Source of the DNA: Bradyrhizobium sp. ISRA430
Lineage (GTDB): Bacteria > Pseudomonadota > Alphaproteobacteria > Rhizobiales > Xanthobacteraceae
DNA length: 64,000 nucleotides
Assembly (NCBI RefSeq): GCF_029909975.1
Contig: NZ_CP094516.1
Coordinates: 6,014,001-6,078,000, forward strand
Direction: 5' to 3'
Shown here: piece after piece, positions 1-7,675 of the stretch
Numbering within the stretch: position 1 is the stretch's first letter
Layout: the number at the start of each line of letters is the position of its first letter
The notes under the pieces: model-generated
The model's input: the letters and a program-made list of their open reading frames with translations, nothing else
Databases searched by the model: none
Told to the model about the DNA's origin: nothing
Program-made: the position numbers and the translations under genes

Positions 1-717
1 GGTCATGTAGTACTGGACGTCGGTGCAGCGGATTCCGGACTCCTCGAGGATTTCGCGGCGCACGGCGTCCTCGATGGTCTCGGCCGCCTCGACGAAGCCG
101 GCGAGGCAGGAATACATGCCCGGCGGAAAGTGCTTCTGGCGGCCGAGCAGGCATTTGTCGCCGGAGGCTACCAGCATGATCACCACCGGATCGGTGCGCG
201 GGAAATGCTCCGCCTTGCAAGCAGGGCAATCGCGCTTCCAGCCACCTTCTTTCATCGCGCTGCGCGTGCCGCAATTGGCGCAATAGCCGTGGCGCTGGTG
301 CCAGCTCACCATCGATTTCGCCATCGCGACCGCTGAGAGTTCATCGGGCGGGATCGCGCCCTGCATCGCCATGCCGCGCAGCTCGGTGACGGTGTAGTCG
401 TCGCGGCCGACCATCTTCTCGGCCGCGGCCTGCGACAGGCCCATGCCGAACACCGCCGCGCCGTCGCGCAGGCCCAAGAAGATCGTGCCGGGGTTGGCGC
501 CGCATTTCAGCGCCTCGTCGATCGACAGCAGCGCGCGCACGCGCTCGCCCTCGCGCTTCACCAGCAGCGAGTCGCGGTAGACGACGTAGGCGCGCGACGA
601 CGGCTTCTGCTCCATCGCAAACAGCTTTTCATCATCGCGGCGCAGATGCGCGGCACGATCGAGGACGTTGGTGACGAAGGCCGGTTGCCCCAGCGGAAAC
701 GAACTGAATGCTGACAT
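1..717 (-). CDS. nudC: NAD(+)/NADH pyrophosphatase NudC (3' end outside window)
   Basis: The gene runs off the left edge of the window, so 239 N-terminal residues are visible. It starts at the ATG whose complement lies at 715-717. The translation shows a four-cysteine zinc ribbon (CANCG, then CPAC) followed by a complete Nudix box of the form GX5EX7REUXEEXGU (GFVEAAETIEDAVRREILEE). That order, N-terminal domain then zinc ribbon then Nudix, is the NudC arrangement. The family hydrolyses NADH or NAD-capped RNA 5' ends to the mononucleotide. The HIT-family gene lies 11 bp upstream on the same strand, so the two are probably co-transcribed. Only the C-terminal tail is missing. Confidence 0.93.
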   Translation of the reverse strand, partial: MSAFSSFPLGQPAFVTNVLDRAAHLRRDDEKLFAMEQKPSSRAYVVYRDSLLVKREGERVRALLSIDEALKCGANPGTIFLGLRDGAAVFGMGLSQAAAEKMVGRDDYTVTELRGMAMQGAIPPDELSAVAMAKSMVSWHQRHGYCANCGTRSAMKEGGWKRDCPACKAEHFPRTDPVVIMLVASGDKCLLGRQKHFPPGMYSCLAGFVEAAETIEDAVRREILEESGIRCTDVQYYMT

Positions 718-728
718 TTCTTGTTCTT

Positions 729-1148
729 TCAACCCAACCAGATCTTGCGGCGAAGCGCGCTGATGAAATTCTGCACCTCGGTGGCGTCATGTGCCAAGGG
801 CGGCATCACGCCCCACACCGGCCGCGGCCAGGCGGCATCGCCGGTTCGTCGCGCTATGATGTGAACATGAAGCTGCGGCACGAGATTGCCCAGCGCTGCG
901 ACATTGAGCTTGTCGCATTTGGTGATCTCCTTCAGCGCGCGCGAGACGCGCGAGATCTCCGTCATGAGCTGGGCCTGCTGCACCTCATCGAGATCGATGA
1001 TCTCGACCGTGTCAGCGCGCCGCGGCACCAGCAGCAGCCAGGGGTAATGAGCGTCCTTGATGACGAGCACCTTCGACAGCGGCAGATCGCCGATATCGAT
1101 GGTGTCCTCTTTCAAGCGGGAGTGCAGCGACCAGGCGGGTTCGGGCAT
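729..1148 (-). CDS. HIT domain protein (histidine-triad nucleotide hydrolase)
   Basis: This encodes 139 residues with the histidine-triad signature HVHIIAR at residues 94-100, preceded by the usual helix. HIT proteins cleave nucleotide phosphoanhydride or phosphoramidate bonds; this compact form resembles the diadenosine-polyphosphate hydrolase branch. The frame stays open upstream to 1289, but that extension has no HIT-like sequence and is basic and low in information. I therefore chose the internal ATG at 1148, where the product begins MPEPAWSLHSRL. It sits just upstream of nudC on the same strand, which fits a small nucleotide-cleanup operon. The exact substrate cannot be read from sequence. 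Confidence 0.88.
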   Translation of the reverse strand: MPEPAWSLHSRLKEDTIDIGDLPLSKVLVIKDAHYPWLLLVPRRADTVEIIDLDEVQQAQLMTEISRVSRALKEITKCDKLNVAALGNLVPQLHVHIIARRTGDAAWPRPVWGVMPPLAHDATEVQNFISALRRKIWLG

Positions 1149-1269
1149 GAAGGGTTTCCGGATGGCCCGACGGAAGCGGGCGGAGAGGCAAGGCCTCTGA
1201 TTGGTTGGTCCCGACCATACGATACCGCTTCCGATAGGGGAAGGATCGCGCTCTGCGCAGCCCGCATAC

Positions 1270-1453
1270 TCAATCATCGTCGCGGGCAAGCGTAGCGCTG
1301 TCCCGTAGCGAAGCGCCGATCCGGGACCCCCGCGCGAGCGCTTGCGCGCGTCGCGATAACCACAGGATTGAGTTGTCGAGCACGCTGGCGGCCACCAGCC
1401 GTCGCAACGACTTCTCGGGGTCTGCGCTTACGCCTGCCCAGGACGACGATTGA
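1270..1453. repeat. Palindromic intergenic repeat, family B copy 1
   Basis: The two ends are inverted copies: TCAATCATCGTCGCGGGCAAG at the left (1270 on) reads almost as the complement of the right end (CTGCCCAGGACGACGATTGA, to 1453). Inside are a GC-rich hairpin and a tract ataaccacaggatt. A similar layout recurs at 14941-15062. It fills most of the 341-bp gap between the HIT gene and the SDR remnant. I see no coding sequence in it. Confidence 0.7.
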
Positions 1454-1489
1454 GTTTGCGGCAACTCCGGCCGCTATGCCGACACGCCT

Positions 1490-2008
1490 TTACGCCTCCA
1501 CCAGATCGGCGGCGAAATCCAGATCGGCGATCGAGAGCGAGAGGGGAATCGTATCACGCACGCGGCCGCCGAGCAGGTCGGCAACCGAAAGCCCGGACGA
1601 TTTCCCGACGATATCGAGCAGCGCCATCTCGATCGCGACCGCTTTCGGTGAGGCCAGGAAGGCGATGATCTCGGCCACTTCGTCCGGGCGTCCGCGATGG
1701 CGCATCGGGATCAGCGCTTCCGTCGCTGCGATCTGCTCGGGCGAAAGTCTGCTCTCGCTCGGCTTGTCCTTGACGATGAGGCCGGGCGCAACCGCGTTGA
1801 CGGTGATGCCGTCCTTGGCGAGCTCGACCGCGGTGAGGCGCACCAATGCTTCCAGCGCCGAGCGGCGCGGCAGTGACAGCGCGGCATCGACCGGCCGCGT
1901 GAAGGTCAGCGCGGATTCGTCCATCGCGCGGCGGAACTCGTCCGGAGGCGTGCCGATGGCGCTGGCGGCGCCGGTGACGAGATAGACGCGATTAATGTCG
2001 GGCATCAC
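1490..2008 (-). pseudogene. Chimeric remnant: truncated SDR joined to a muconate cycloisomerase fragment
   Basis: The 172-residue reading frame is open but does not look like a working enzyme. It starts like a short-chain dehydrogenase (YLVTGAASAIG, the nucleotide-binding glycine motif). It then jumps to the SDR region that normally follows the active site (TAVELAKDGITVNAVAPGLI). The whole middle is gone, including the catalytic Ser and the Tyr-x-x-x-Lys pair. From about residue 124 the sequence changes family: AIEMALLDIVGKSSGLSVAD and LLGGRVRDTIPLSLSIAD match the N-terminal part of mandelate racemase/muconate-lactonizing enzymes, and it stops soon after. I read this as two gene fragments fused in frame by deletion. 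It could instead be an expressed small protein of unknown role, but no catalytic set survives. Confidence 0.6.
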
Positions 2009-2259
2009 GATGCCGTTGTGCCCGGCCGCAGCGCGCCGGTGCGGTGGAAATAGCTGAGGAACGCGCGCGTCGCGATCCCGCGCGGCGCGTCAATCACCTG
2101 CCGCGACGGACTTTCTCGACCACGACGCCGTCGCACACGCACAACCTATCGGCTGGGCAGACCGGGAATTGCCCGGATGCTGGGCAAGGCGAAAGGCCAA
2201 AGCCCTTATCAGGCGATACCCCGCTTGCTTTCCGAGCCTTTTAGCTCCAAATAGGGACC
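2009..2259. other. Intergenic region upstream of the SRP RNA
   Basis: About 250 bp between the SDR remnant and the SRP RNA. It must hold the SRP RNA promoter, but no convincing -35/-10 pair with correct spacing stands out. I see no coding sequence. Confidence 0.5.
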
Positions 2260-2354
2260 GGGAGATTGGCGGTGGACGAGCCACTCGCCAACCGGGTCAG
2301 GTCCGGAAGGAAGCAGCCCTAACGAGGTCTGGATCGGGTCGCTCGTCAGTCTCC
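2260..2354 (+). ncRNA. ffs: Signal recognition particle RNA (4.5S, small bacterial type)
   Basis: The conserved apical domain GGTCAGGTCCGGAAGGAAGC is present at about 2296-2315. The outer stem closes between GGGAGATTGGCGG (from 2260) and the TCAGTCTCCT side (to about 2354), giving an RNA of about 95 nt. A T6 tract at 2361-2366 follows directly and may serve as the transcription stop. The RNA binds Ffh and directs membrane-protein ribosomes to FtsY. Its position just ahead of dnaX is the usual alphaproteobacterial arrangement. The exact ends are uncertain by a few bases. Confidence 0.93.
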
Positions 2355-2452
2355 TACCTGTTTTTTCGAGCGAATTGCGCTGGCGGCAATAGCCGCCCGC
2401 GCGCTCCTTTCCGCAAAAGCCAGCCGAGAGACATTTCATTGCGGATCGACCG

Positions 2453-4255
2453 ATGACCGATGCTGGCGCCCCTCCCAATAACGACAGCGCCGCGCCTTAC
2501 CGGGTGCTGGCGCGCAAATACCGCCCCTCCAGCTTCGAGGACCTGATCGGCCAGGAGGCGGTGGTCCGTACCGTCTCCAACGCGTTCGAAACCGGCCACA
2601 TCCCGCAGGCCTGGATCCTCACCGGCGTCCGCGGCGTCGGCAAGACCACCACCGCGCGCATCCTCGCCCGTGCGCTCAACTACGAGATGCCGGACGGCTC
2701 GGTGAAGGGCCCGACCATCCATATGCCGACGCTGGGCGTGCATTGCCAGGCGATCATGGAAAGCCGGCACATGGACGTGCTGGAGATGGACGCCGCCTCG
2801 CACACCGGCGTCGACGACGTCCGCCAAATCAATGACAGCGTGCGCTATGCGCCGGCCAGCGCCCGCTACAAGGTCTACATTATCGACGAAGTCCACATGC
2901 TGTCGACGGCGGCGTTCAACGCGTTCCTGAAGACGCTGGAAGAGCCGCCGGAGCACGCCAAGTTCGTGTTCGCGACCACCGAGATCCGCAAGGTTCCGGT
3001 GACCGTGCTGTCGCGCTGCCAGCGTTTCGACCTGCGCCGGGTTGAGGCCGACGTGCTGATGAAGCACCTCGCCAACATCGCGGCGAAAGAGAGCGTCGAG
3101 ATCGAGCCGGAGGCGCTCGGCATCATCGCGCGCGCGGCGGAAGGTTCCGTGCGCGATTCCTTGTCGCTGCTTGATCAGGCGATCGCGCATGCGGCGGGCC
3201 AGGTGAAGGCCGATGCCGTCAGGCAGATGCTGGGGCTCGCCGACCGCACCCGTGTCATCGACCTCTTCGATTCGCTGGTGCGCGGCGACATCGCGGCCGC
3301 CTTCAAGGAGTTCCGCGACCAGTACGACACCGGTGCCGATCCGATCGTCGTGCTCTCGGAACTCGCCGAATTCGTCAACTTCGTCACCCGGGTGAAGATC
3401 GTGCCGGCGACCGCCGATAACGTCGCCTATGGCGAGACCGAGCGGTTGTGCGCGCGCGATTTCGCCGCGAAGATCTCGATGCGGGTGCTGTCGCGGATGT
3501 GGCAGATGCTGCTCAAAGGCATCACCGAGGTGCAGGCCGCGACCCGGCCTGCGGCCGCCGCAGAGATGGTGCTGGTGCGCATCGCCTATGTCGCGGACCT
3601 GCCGACCCCGGACGAAGCGATCAAGATGCTGGAGCAGAATGGCGGCGGATCGCTAGGCGCCGGCGGCGGAAGCGCGACGCGCAGTGCGCCGGCAGCGCCG
3701 GTGGCCTCCGCTGCTCCGGTCCGCATGCCGACCTCGCCGCCGTCATCGTTCGGCGGCGGTGCCCGGCCGCAGATGGCGGCTCCCGCGCCCGATCCGCAGG
3801 GCGCCGCGCCCGCGCTGCGCATCACGAGCTTCACCCAGCTCGTCGCGCTCGCCGGGCAGAAGCGCGATCTCATGACCAAGGGCGCGCTTGAAGGCGATAT
3901 GCGCCTCGTCCGTTTCGAGGAGGGGCGGCTGGAGGTTGCGCTCGAACCCAACGCCTCCAAGACGACAATCACCGAGCTTGCGCGCAAGTTCGAGCTCTGG
4001 ACCGGCCGCCGCTGGACAGTGATCGTCTCGAACGAGCAGGGCCAGCCGACGCTGCGTTCGGTCAACCAGGCCGCCAAGCAGGAGCATGCGCGTACCGCCG
4101 AGGCCGATCCGCGCGTGCAGGAGGTGCTGTCGCGCTTTCCCGGTGCGAAGGTCGTCGAGGTTCGCAGGCTTGCCCCCGAGGCGCCGGAATCCAATATTAA
4201 CTCGGACTATGGCAGTGATGATCCGGTCGACGGTTCCGACAGCGACGATCTCTGA
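2453..4255 (+). CDS. dnaX: DNA polymerase III subunits gamma and tau
   Basis: The product is a 600-residue clamp-loader ATPase. The Walker A motif is at residues 58-66 (GVRGVGKTT), the Walker B-type DEVH at 145-148, and sensor/arginine-finger sequence SRCQRFDLRR follows. A Pro/Ala/Gly-rich linker (about 400-445) leads to the tau C-terminal domain that contacts the polymerase. The zinc-module cysteines typical of enterobacterial DnaX are largely lost: only one Cys (GVHCQAIM, near residue 98) is seen there, as I expect for alphaproteobacteria. It begins ATGACCGATG about 100 bp after the SRP RNA and is followed by ybaB 24 bp later. I did not find an obvious programmed frameshift site for a separate gamma form. 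Confidence 0.97.
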   Translation: MTDAGAPPNNDSAAPYRVLARKYRPSSFEDLIGQEAVVRTVSNAFETGHIPQAWILTGVRGVGKTTTARILARALNYEMPDGSVKGPTIHMPTLGVHCQAIMESRHMDVLEMDAASHTGVDDVRQINDSVRYAPASARYKVYIIDEVHMLSTAAFNAFLKTLEEPPEHAKFVFATTEIRKVPVTVLSRCQRFDLRRVEADVLMKHLANIAAKESVEIEPEALGIIARAAEGSVRDSLSLLDQAIAHAAGQVKADAVRQMLGLADRTRVIDLFDSLVRGDIAAAFKEFRDQYDTGADPIVVLSELAEFVNFVTRVKIVPATADNVAYGETERLCARDFAAKISMRVLSRMWQMLLKGITEVQAATRPAAAAEMVLVRIAYVADLPTPDEAIKMLEQNGGGSLGAGGGSATRSAPAAPVASAAPVRMPTSPPSSFGGGARPQMAAPAPDPQGAAPALRITSFTQLVALAGQKRDLMTKGALEGDMRLVRFEEGRLEVALEPNASKTTITELARKFELWTGRRWTVIVSNEQGQPTLRSVNQAAKQEHARTAEADPRVQEVLSRFPGAKVVEVRRLAPEAPESNINSDYGSDDPVDGSDSDDL

Positions 4256-4279
4256 GCCAGCTTTCCAAGGACATAACCG

Positions 4280-4600
4280 ATGGCTGATTTTCTCGGCATG
4301 ATGAAGCAGGCGGCGCAGCTCCAATCCAAGATGCAGGAGATGCAGGAGCAACTCGGCAATGTCGAGGTCGAGGGCATCTCCGGTGGCGGCCTGGTTGCGG
4401 TGCGCATGACCGCGAAGATGGACGTGAAGGGCGTCAGGATCGATCCCTCGCTGATGAAGCCGGAAGAGCGCGAGGTGCTCGAGGACTTGCTCGTCACCGC
4501 ATTCAGCGATGCGCGCCGCAAGGCGGAGACGGCGATGCAGGAAAAGATGCAGTCGCTCACCGGCGGGCTCGGCCTGCCGCCGGGGCTGTTCGGCCAATAA
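4280..4600 (+). CDS. ybaB: YbaB/EbfC family nucleoid-associated protein
   Basis: This 106-residue protein starts [20 protein letters not shown]. It has the family pattern of an N-terminal amphipathic helix, a central beta-sheet ([17 protein letters not shown]) and a second helix ([16 protein letters not shown]). YbaB dimers bind DNA without strict sequence need and are linked to nucleoid structure and recombination. It sits between dnaX (24 bp) and recR (2 bp), the conserved three-gene operon, and has an AGGA ribosome site upstream. Confidence 0.96.
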   Translation: MADFLGMMKQAAQLQSKMQEMQEQLGNVEVEGISGGGLVAVRMTAKMDVKGVRIDPSLMKPEEREVLEDLLVTAFSDARRKAETAMQEKMQSLTGGLGLPPGLFGQ

Positions 4601-4602
4601 AC

Positions 4603-5205
4603 ATGGGCGCAGTTGCAGGTCCCGAGATCGAGCGGCTGGTCCAGCTTCTCGCGCGGCTGCCGGGCCTCGGTCCGCGCTCGGCGCGGCGCGCGGCGCTGCA
4701 TCTGATCAAGAAGCGCGAGGCGCTGATGATGCCGCTGTCGGGCGCCTTGCAGGTCGCGCTCGACAAGGTCCAGGTCTGCAAGACCTGCGGCAATATCGAC
4801 ACCCAAAATCCCTGCACGGTCTGCACCGATCCGCGGCGCGATCCCTCAATCATCGTCGTCGTCGCCGACGTCGCCGATCTCTGGGCGCTGGAACGGGCCA
4901 ACGCGACGCAGGGCCGCTATCATGTGCTTGGCGCGACATTGTCGCCGCTCGACGGCGTCGGCCCGCAGGATCTCACCATTGATGCGCTGGTCGCCCGCGC
5001 GCATGATGCGCAGGTGCACGAAATCATCCTTGCCCTGAACGCGACGGTCGACGGCCAGACCACCGCGCATTACATCACCGACCTGCTCCAGGACGCCAAC
5101 GTCAAGGTGACGCGGCTCGCCCATGGCGTGCCGGTCGGCGGCGAGCTTGATTATCTCGATGAAGGTACGCTATCGGCCGCGATGCGGCAGCGCACCCTGT
5201 TCTAG
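4603..5205 (+). CDS. recR: Recombination mediator protein RecR
   Basis: The 200-residue product has an N-terminal helix-hairpin-helix ([19 protein letters not shown]), a four-cysteine zinc finger at Cys59, Cys62, Cys71 and Cys74, and a Toprim domain through most of the rest ([14 protein letters not shown]). RecR acts with RecF and RecO to load RecA on gapped single-stranded DNA. The gene starts 2 bp after the ybaB stop codon, so it is translationally close-coupled in the dnaX operon. Confidence 0.97.
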   Translation: MGAVAGPEIERLVQLLARLPGLGPRSARRAALHLIKKREALMMPLSGALQVALDKVQVCKTCGNIDTQNPCTVCTDPRRDPSIIVVVADVADLWALERANATQGRYHVLGATLSPLDGVGPQDLTIDALVARAHDAQVHEIILALNATVDGQTTAHYITDLLQDANVKVTRLAHGVPVGGELDYLDEGTLSAAMRQRTLF

Positions 5206-5235
5206 CAATCCCACGGAAGTTACGGAACGGACGAC

Positions 5236-5676
5236 ATGACGAAACGATTCGCCAAACGGCTGGCCTTGGTCGCGACGATGATGACGCTGGTGACACCCGC
5301 CGTCGCCGCGCAGCCCGGCGACGAGGCACCGCCTCCGCCGCCGAAGCCCGGCAAGCCGATCAACACCGGCGACGTGCTCTCTGGCGAGCTGAACGCCATG
5401 CGCGTGCGCGACGTCAAGAACGGCGGCAAGAGGGTTGCGACCTACCTGATCACGTCCGAGCCGCGCCGCCTGCCGCCGCCGAGTGGTCTGTGCAATCTCG
5501 AGACGGGACCCGAGACCTTCCAACTCGTCACCTCGAGCGACGCGCAGGCCACGCAGTTGAAATCGCTCGTCGGCAAGGAGATCTCGGTCAAGGTCGACGA
5601 GATCGCCTGCGCCAGCGATGCCGGCCAGATGAGCGAGGCCGTGATCACGAAGTGGAGCCTGATCAAGAAGCAGTAG
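5236..5676 (+). CDS. Exported conserved hypothetical protein
   Basis: A 146-residue protein with a clear Sec signal peptide (KRFAKRLALVATMMTLVTPA, cleavage near AVAAQ). A short proline-rich stretch (APPPPPKPGKP) leads to a small mixed domain with two cysteines (SGLCNLETG and IACASDAG) that could form a periplasmic disulfide. It follows recR by 30 bp on the same strand and may share its transcript. I do not recognise a catalytic motif; it appears to be one of the small periplasmic proteins common in Bradyrhizobium relatives. Confidence 0.75.
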   Translation: MTKRFAKRLALVATMMTLVTPAVAAQPGDEAPPPPPKPGKPINTGDVLSGELNAMRVRDVKNGGKRVATYLITSEPRRLPPPSGLCNLETGPETFQLVTSSDAQATQLKSLVGKEISVKVDEIACASDAGQMSEAVITKWSLIKKQ

Positions 5677-5704
5677 GGAGGCAAGGACCTCTCCACGACT
5701 TCAG

Positions 5705-5807
5705 TGTCATCGCCCGGCTCGACCGGGCGATCCAGTACGCCGCGGCCTCTCGGTCAATCACTACTGTCTCTGGAATACTGGATGCCCCCCTTCCGCGGCG
5801 CATGACA
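5705..5807. repeat. Family A palindromic element, copy 1 (103 bp)
   Basis: The left end is TGTCAT plus a hairpin (CGCCCGGCTCGACCGGGCG) and then ATCCAGTACGCC. The right end is GTCTCTGGAATACTGGAT, a second hairpin and ATGACA. Copies of about 102 bp recur at 10700, 11585 and 14074. The GIY-YIG gene at 7285-7587 is enclosed by the same type of ends. It lies between the convergent hypothetical gene and ampG and could act as a bidirectional terminator as well as a mobile repeat. Confidence 0.8.
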
Positions 5808-5818
5808 GCGAGCGGTGA

Positions 5819-7198
5819 TCAAACCCGCACCGGCCCCAGCGTCTCGAAATGCCTGCGCTTCTGCAAGTACGCGAGCAGGATCAGGCTGGGCACCGCGACC
5901 ACGACGCAGATCATGAAGAACAGCGGCCAGCCCGTCAGCTTCGCGACGAACCCTGCGCCCGAAGACAGATATGTGCGTCCTACGGCGGCGAGCGCGGTGA
6001 GCAGTGCATATTGTGTCGCGGTGTGCAGCGGATTCTGGCACAGCGCCGAGAGGTAGGCGACGAAGATCACGGTGCCGATAGCGCTGGTGAAATTCTCGCA
6101 GGTGATGGCAAATGCGAGCGCCCATTGGTTGGTGCCGACCAGCGCGAGCCAGGAGAAGGACAGGTTCGCGATCGCCTGCACCACGCCGCCGATCCACAAG
6201 CTCGTCGCCAGCGAATAGCGCCGCGCGACGAAACCGCCGGCGAAGCCGCCGATCAGCGTTGCAGCAAGGCCGACACCCTTCACGATCGCCGCATAGTCGT
6301 TGCGGGAAAAGCCGAGATCGATCACGAACGGCGCCGTCATGGTGCCTGAGAATGCGTCGGTGAATTTGAACAGTACAACGAAGGCGAGCGCGGCGAGCGC
6401 ATCCTTGCGCGACAGGAATTCCGAGAAGGCGCCGATCGCGGCATGCAGCACGCGCGCGATCGCGGTTTCGGCTTGCGTCGCGGCTTCGGCCCGCACCGAT
6501 TGCTCGGGCTCGGTCGCGATAAGCGCCGTGATCGTGCCGATCAGCACCATCGCCGCCATCACCACATAGCCCCACATCCAGGCGGACGACCTCGCAATGC
6601 CGGTGCCCTCGAAGCCGGAGACGATGAACAGCGCGCCGGCTGTCGAGACCAGCATGCCGATGCGGTAGGCTGCGACATAGGACGCCATGCCGGCGGCCTG
6701 CTCGCTTTCAGGCAGGCTCTCCACGCGAAAAGCGTCGACCACGATGTCCTGCGTCGACGATGTCGTCGCGACGAGCAGCGCGCCGACCGCGACGAAGAAT
6801 GGCGAGCGCGCCGGATCGGTCAGCGCCAGCAGCAGGATCGAGACGATCAGCAGAAGCTGCGAGAACAAGAGCCAGCCGCGCCGGCGGCCGAAGGCGCGCG
6901 TGAATAGCGGCACATGCAGCGCATCCACCAGCGGCGCCCACAGGAACTTCAGCGTGTAGGGCGTGCCGACCAGCGCGAACAGCCCGATGGTCCCGAGATC
7001 GACCCCGGATTCCCGCATCCACACCAAAAGCGTCGATCCCGATAGCGCCAGCGGCAGCCCGGAGGAAAAGCCGAGAAATAGCACGATCAGCACCCGCGGT
7101 TGCAGGTACACGGCAAGGCTATCGCGCCAGGAGGCGGCGGAGGCCTCAGTGCCGGCGGTCGCCGGGGCAGTTCCGGAAGTCGCGTCGGGTGCGGTCAT
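5819..7198 (-). CDS. ampG: AmpG-type MFS permease (muropeptide transporter family)
   Basis: A 459-residue major facilitator protein with about 12-14 hydrophobic segments after a 25-residue soluble Ala/Thr-rich N-terminus. The first membrane region (VLIVLFLGFSSGLPLALSG) and the loop PYTLKFLWAPLVDALHVP match the AmpG family signature. The conserved STQDIVVDAFRVE segment of that family is also present. AmpG carries anhydro-muropeptides from the periplasm to the cytoplasm for wall recycling and can influence beta-lactamase induction. No ampD, nagZ or ampR neighbour is visible, so the substrate is inferred from family only. The gene is flanked by family A repeats on both sides. Confidence 0.88.
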   Translation of the reverse strand: MTAPDATSGTAPATAGTEASAASWRDSLAVYLQPRVLIVLFLGFSSGLPLALSGSTLLVWMRESGVDLGTIGLFALVGTPYTLKFLWAPLVDALHVPLFTRAFGRRRGWLLFSQLLLIVSILLLALTDPARSPFFVAVGALLVATTSSTQDIVVDAFRVESLPESEQAAGMASYVAAYRIGMLVSTAGALFIVSGFEGTGIARSSAWMWGYVVMAAMVLIGTITALIATEPEQSVRAEAATQAETAIARVLHAAIGAFSEFLSRKDALAALAFVVLFKFTDAFSGTMTAPFVIDLGFSRNDYAAIVKGVGLAATLIGGFAGGFVARRYSLATSLWIGGVVQAIANLSFSWLALVGTNQWALAFAITCENFTSAIGTVIFVAYLSALCQNPLHTATQYALLTALAAVGRTYLSSGAGFVAKLTGWPLFFMICVVVAVPSLILLAYLQKRRHFETLGPVRV

Positions 7199-7236
7199 GG
7201 GGAGGTGTTAGCAGATTCTGGCCGCCACAAGCGAGG

Positions 7237-7272
7237 TGTCGTCGCCCGGCTTGACCGGGCGACCCAGTATTC
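7237..7272 (+). repeat. Left inverted repeat of the GIY-YIG element
   Basis: 36 bp, perfect inverted match to 7600-7635. It contains an internal hairpin (GTCGCCCGG/CCGGGCGAC) with a short loop. It lies 13 bp past the 3' end of the nuclease gene. Confidence 0.85.
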
Positions 7273-7284
7273 AAGAGGCCGAAG

Positions 7285-7587
7285 TTATCGGGGACCCGCT
7301 ATTCCCGAATAGAGATCGTTCCAGTCTGGGTTGTCCTTCTCGATCAGCGCGATTTTCCACGCGCGCTTCCACTTCTTCAGCCGCTTCTCCCGCTTGATCG
7401 CATTCTCGGGATCATCGAACTGCTCGAAGTAGACGAGCCTTACGACGTCGTAGTCCTTCGTGAAGCTCTCAATCAGTTTCAGCTTATGTTCTGCCACCCG
7501 GCGGATGAGATCGTTGGTCACGCCGATGTAGAGCGTGCCACCAATCTTGCTGGCGAGAATGTAGACGTAGTAGCTGCGTGCGCCCAT
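7285..7587 (-). CDS. GIY-YIG nuclease family protein (URI-type, single domain)
   Basis: The 100-residue product is one GIY-YIG domain. It shows the YVYILAS...GTLYIGVTND core (the two signature strands), the catalytic Arg in LIRRVAEHK, and the metal-binding Glu in ENAIKREKRLKKWKR. There is no attached DNA-binding domain. The family makes single- or double-strand cuts with a Tyr/Arg/Glu site. The gene fills the space between two perfect 36-bp inverted repeats, starting 13 bp inside one and stopping 12 bp inside the other. That suggests the nuclease acts on, or moves with, those repeats. No good ribosome site precedes the ATG at 7587. Confidence 0.9.
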   Translation of the reverse strand: MGARSYYVYILASKIGGTLYIGVTNDLIRRVAEHKLKLIESFTKDYDVVRLVYFEQFDDPENAIKREKRLKKWKRAWKIALIEKDNPDWNDLYSGIAGPR

Positions 7588-7599
7588 CTGCCGTCTCTG

Positions 7600-7635
7600 G
7601 AATACTGGGTCGCCCGGTCAAGCCGGGCGACGACA
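7600..7635 (-). repeat. Right inverted repeat of the GIY-YIG element
   Basis: 36 bp, perfect inverted match to 7237-7272. It lies 12 bp upstream of the nuclease start codon, so any promoter for the nuclease must be in or beyond this repeat. Confidence 0.85.
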
Positions 7636-7675
7636 GCGAAATTGGGGCGACAGCGTACCGGACCTGGGAGGAGAA

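Larger units (their letters stand above)
7237..7635. mobile_element. Putative GIY-YIG mobile element bounded by 36-bp perfect inverted repeats
   Basis: Positions 7237-7272 and 7600-7635 are exact inverted copies of each other over 36 bp. Each begins TGTCGTCGCCCGGCTTGACC when read inward, forms its own hairpin, and ends CCCAGTATTC. The 327 bp between them hold one gene, a GIY-YIG nuclease. The ends match the family A repeats elsewhere in the window (shared GTCTCTGGAATACTGG on the inner right side). The element resembles an autonomous member whose 102-bp relatives lack the gene. Mobility is inferred; no target-site duplication is obvious. Confidence 0.6.
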
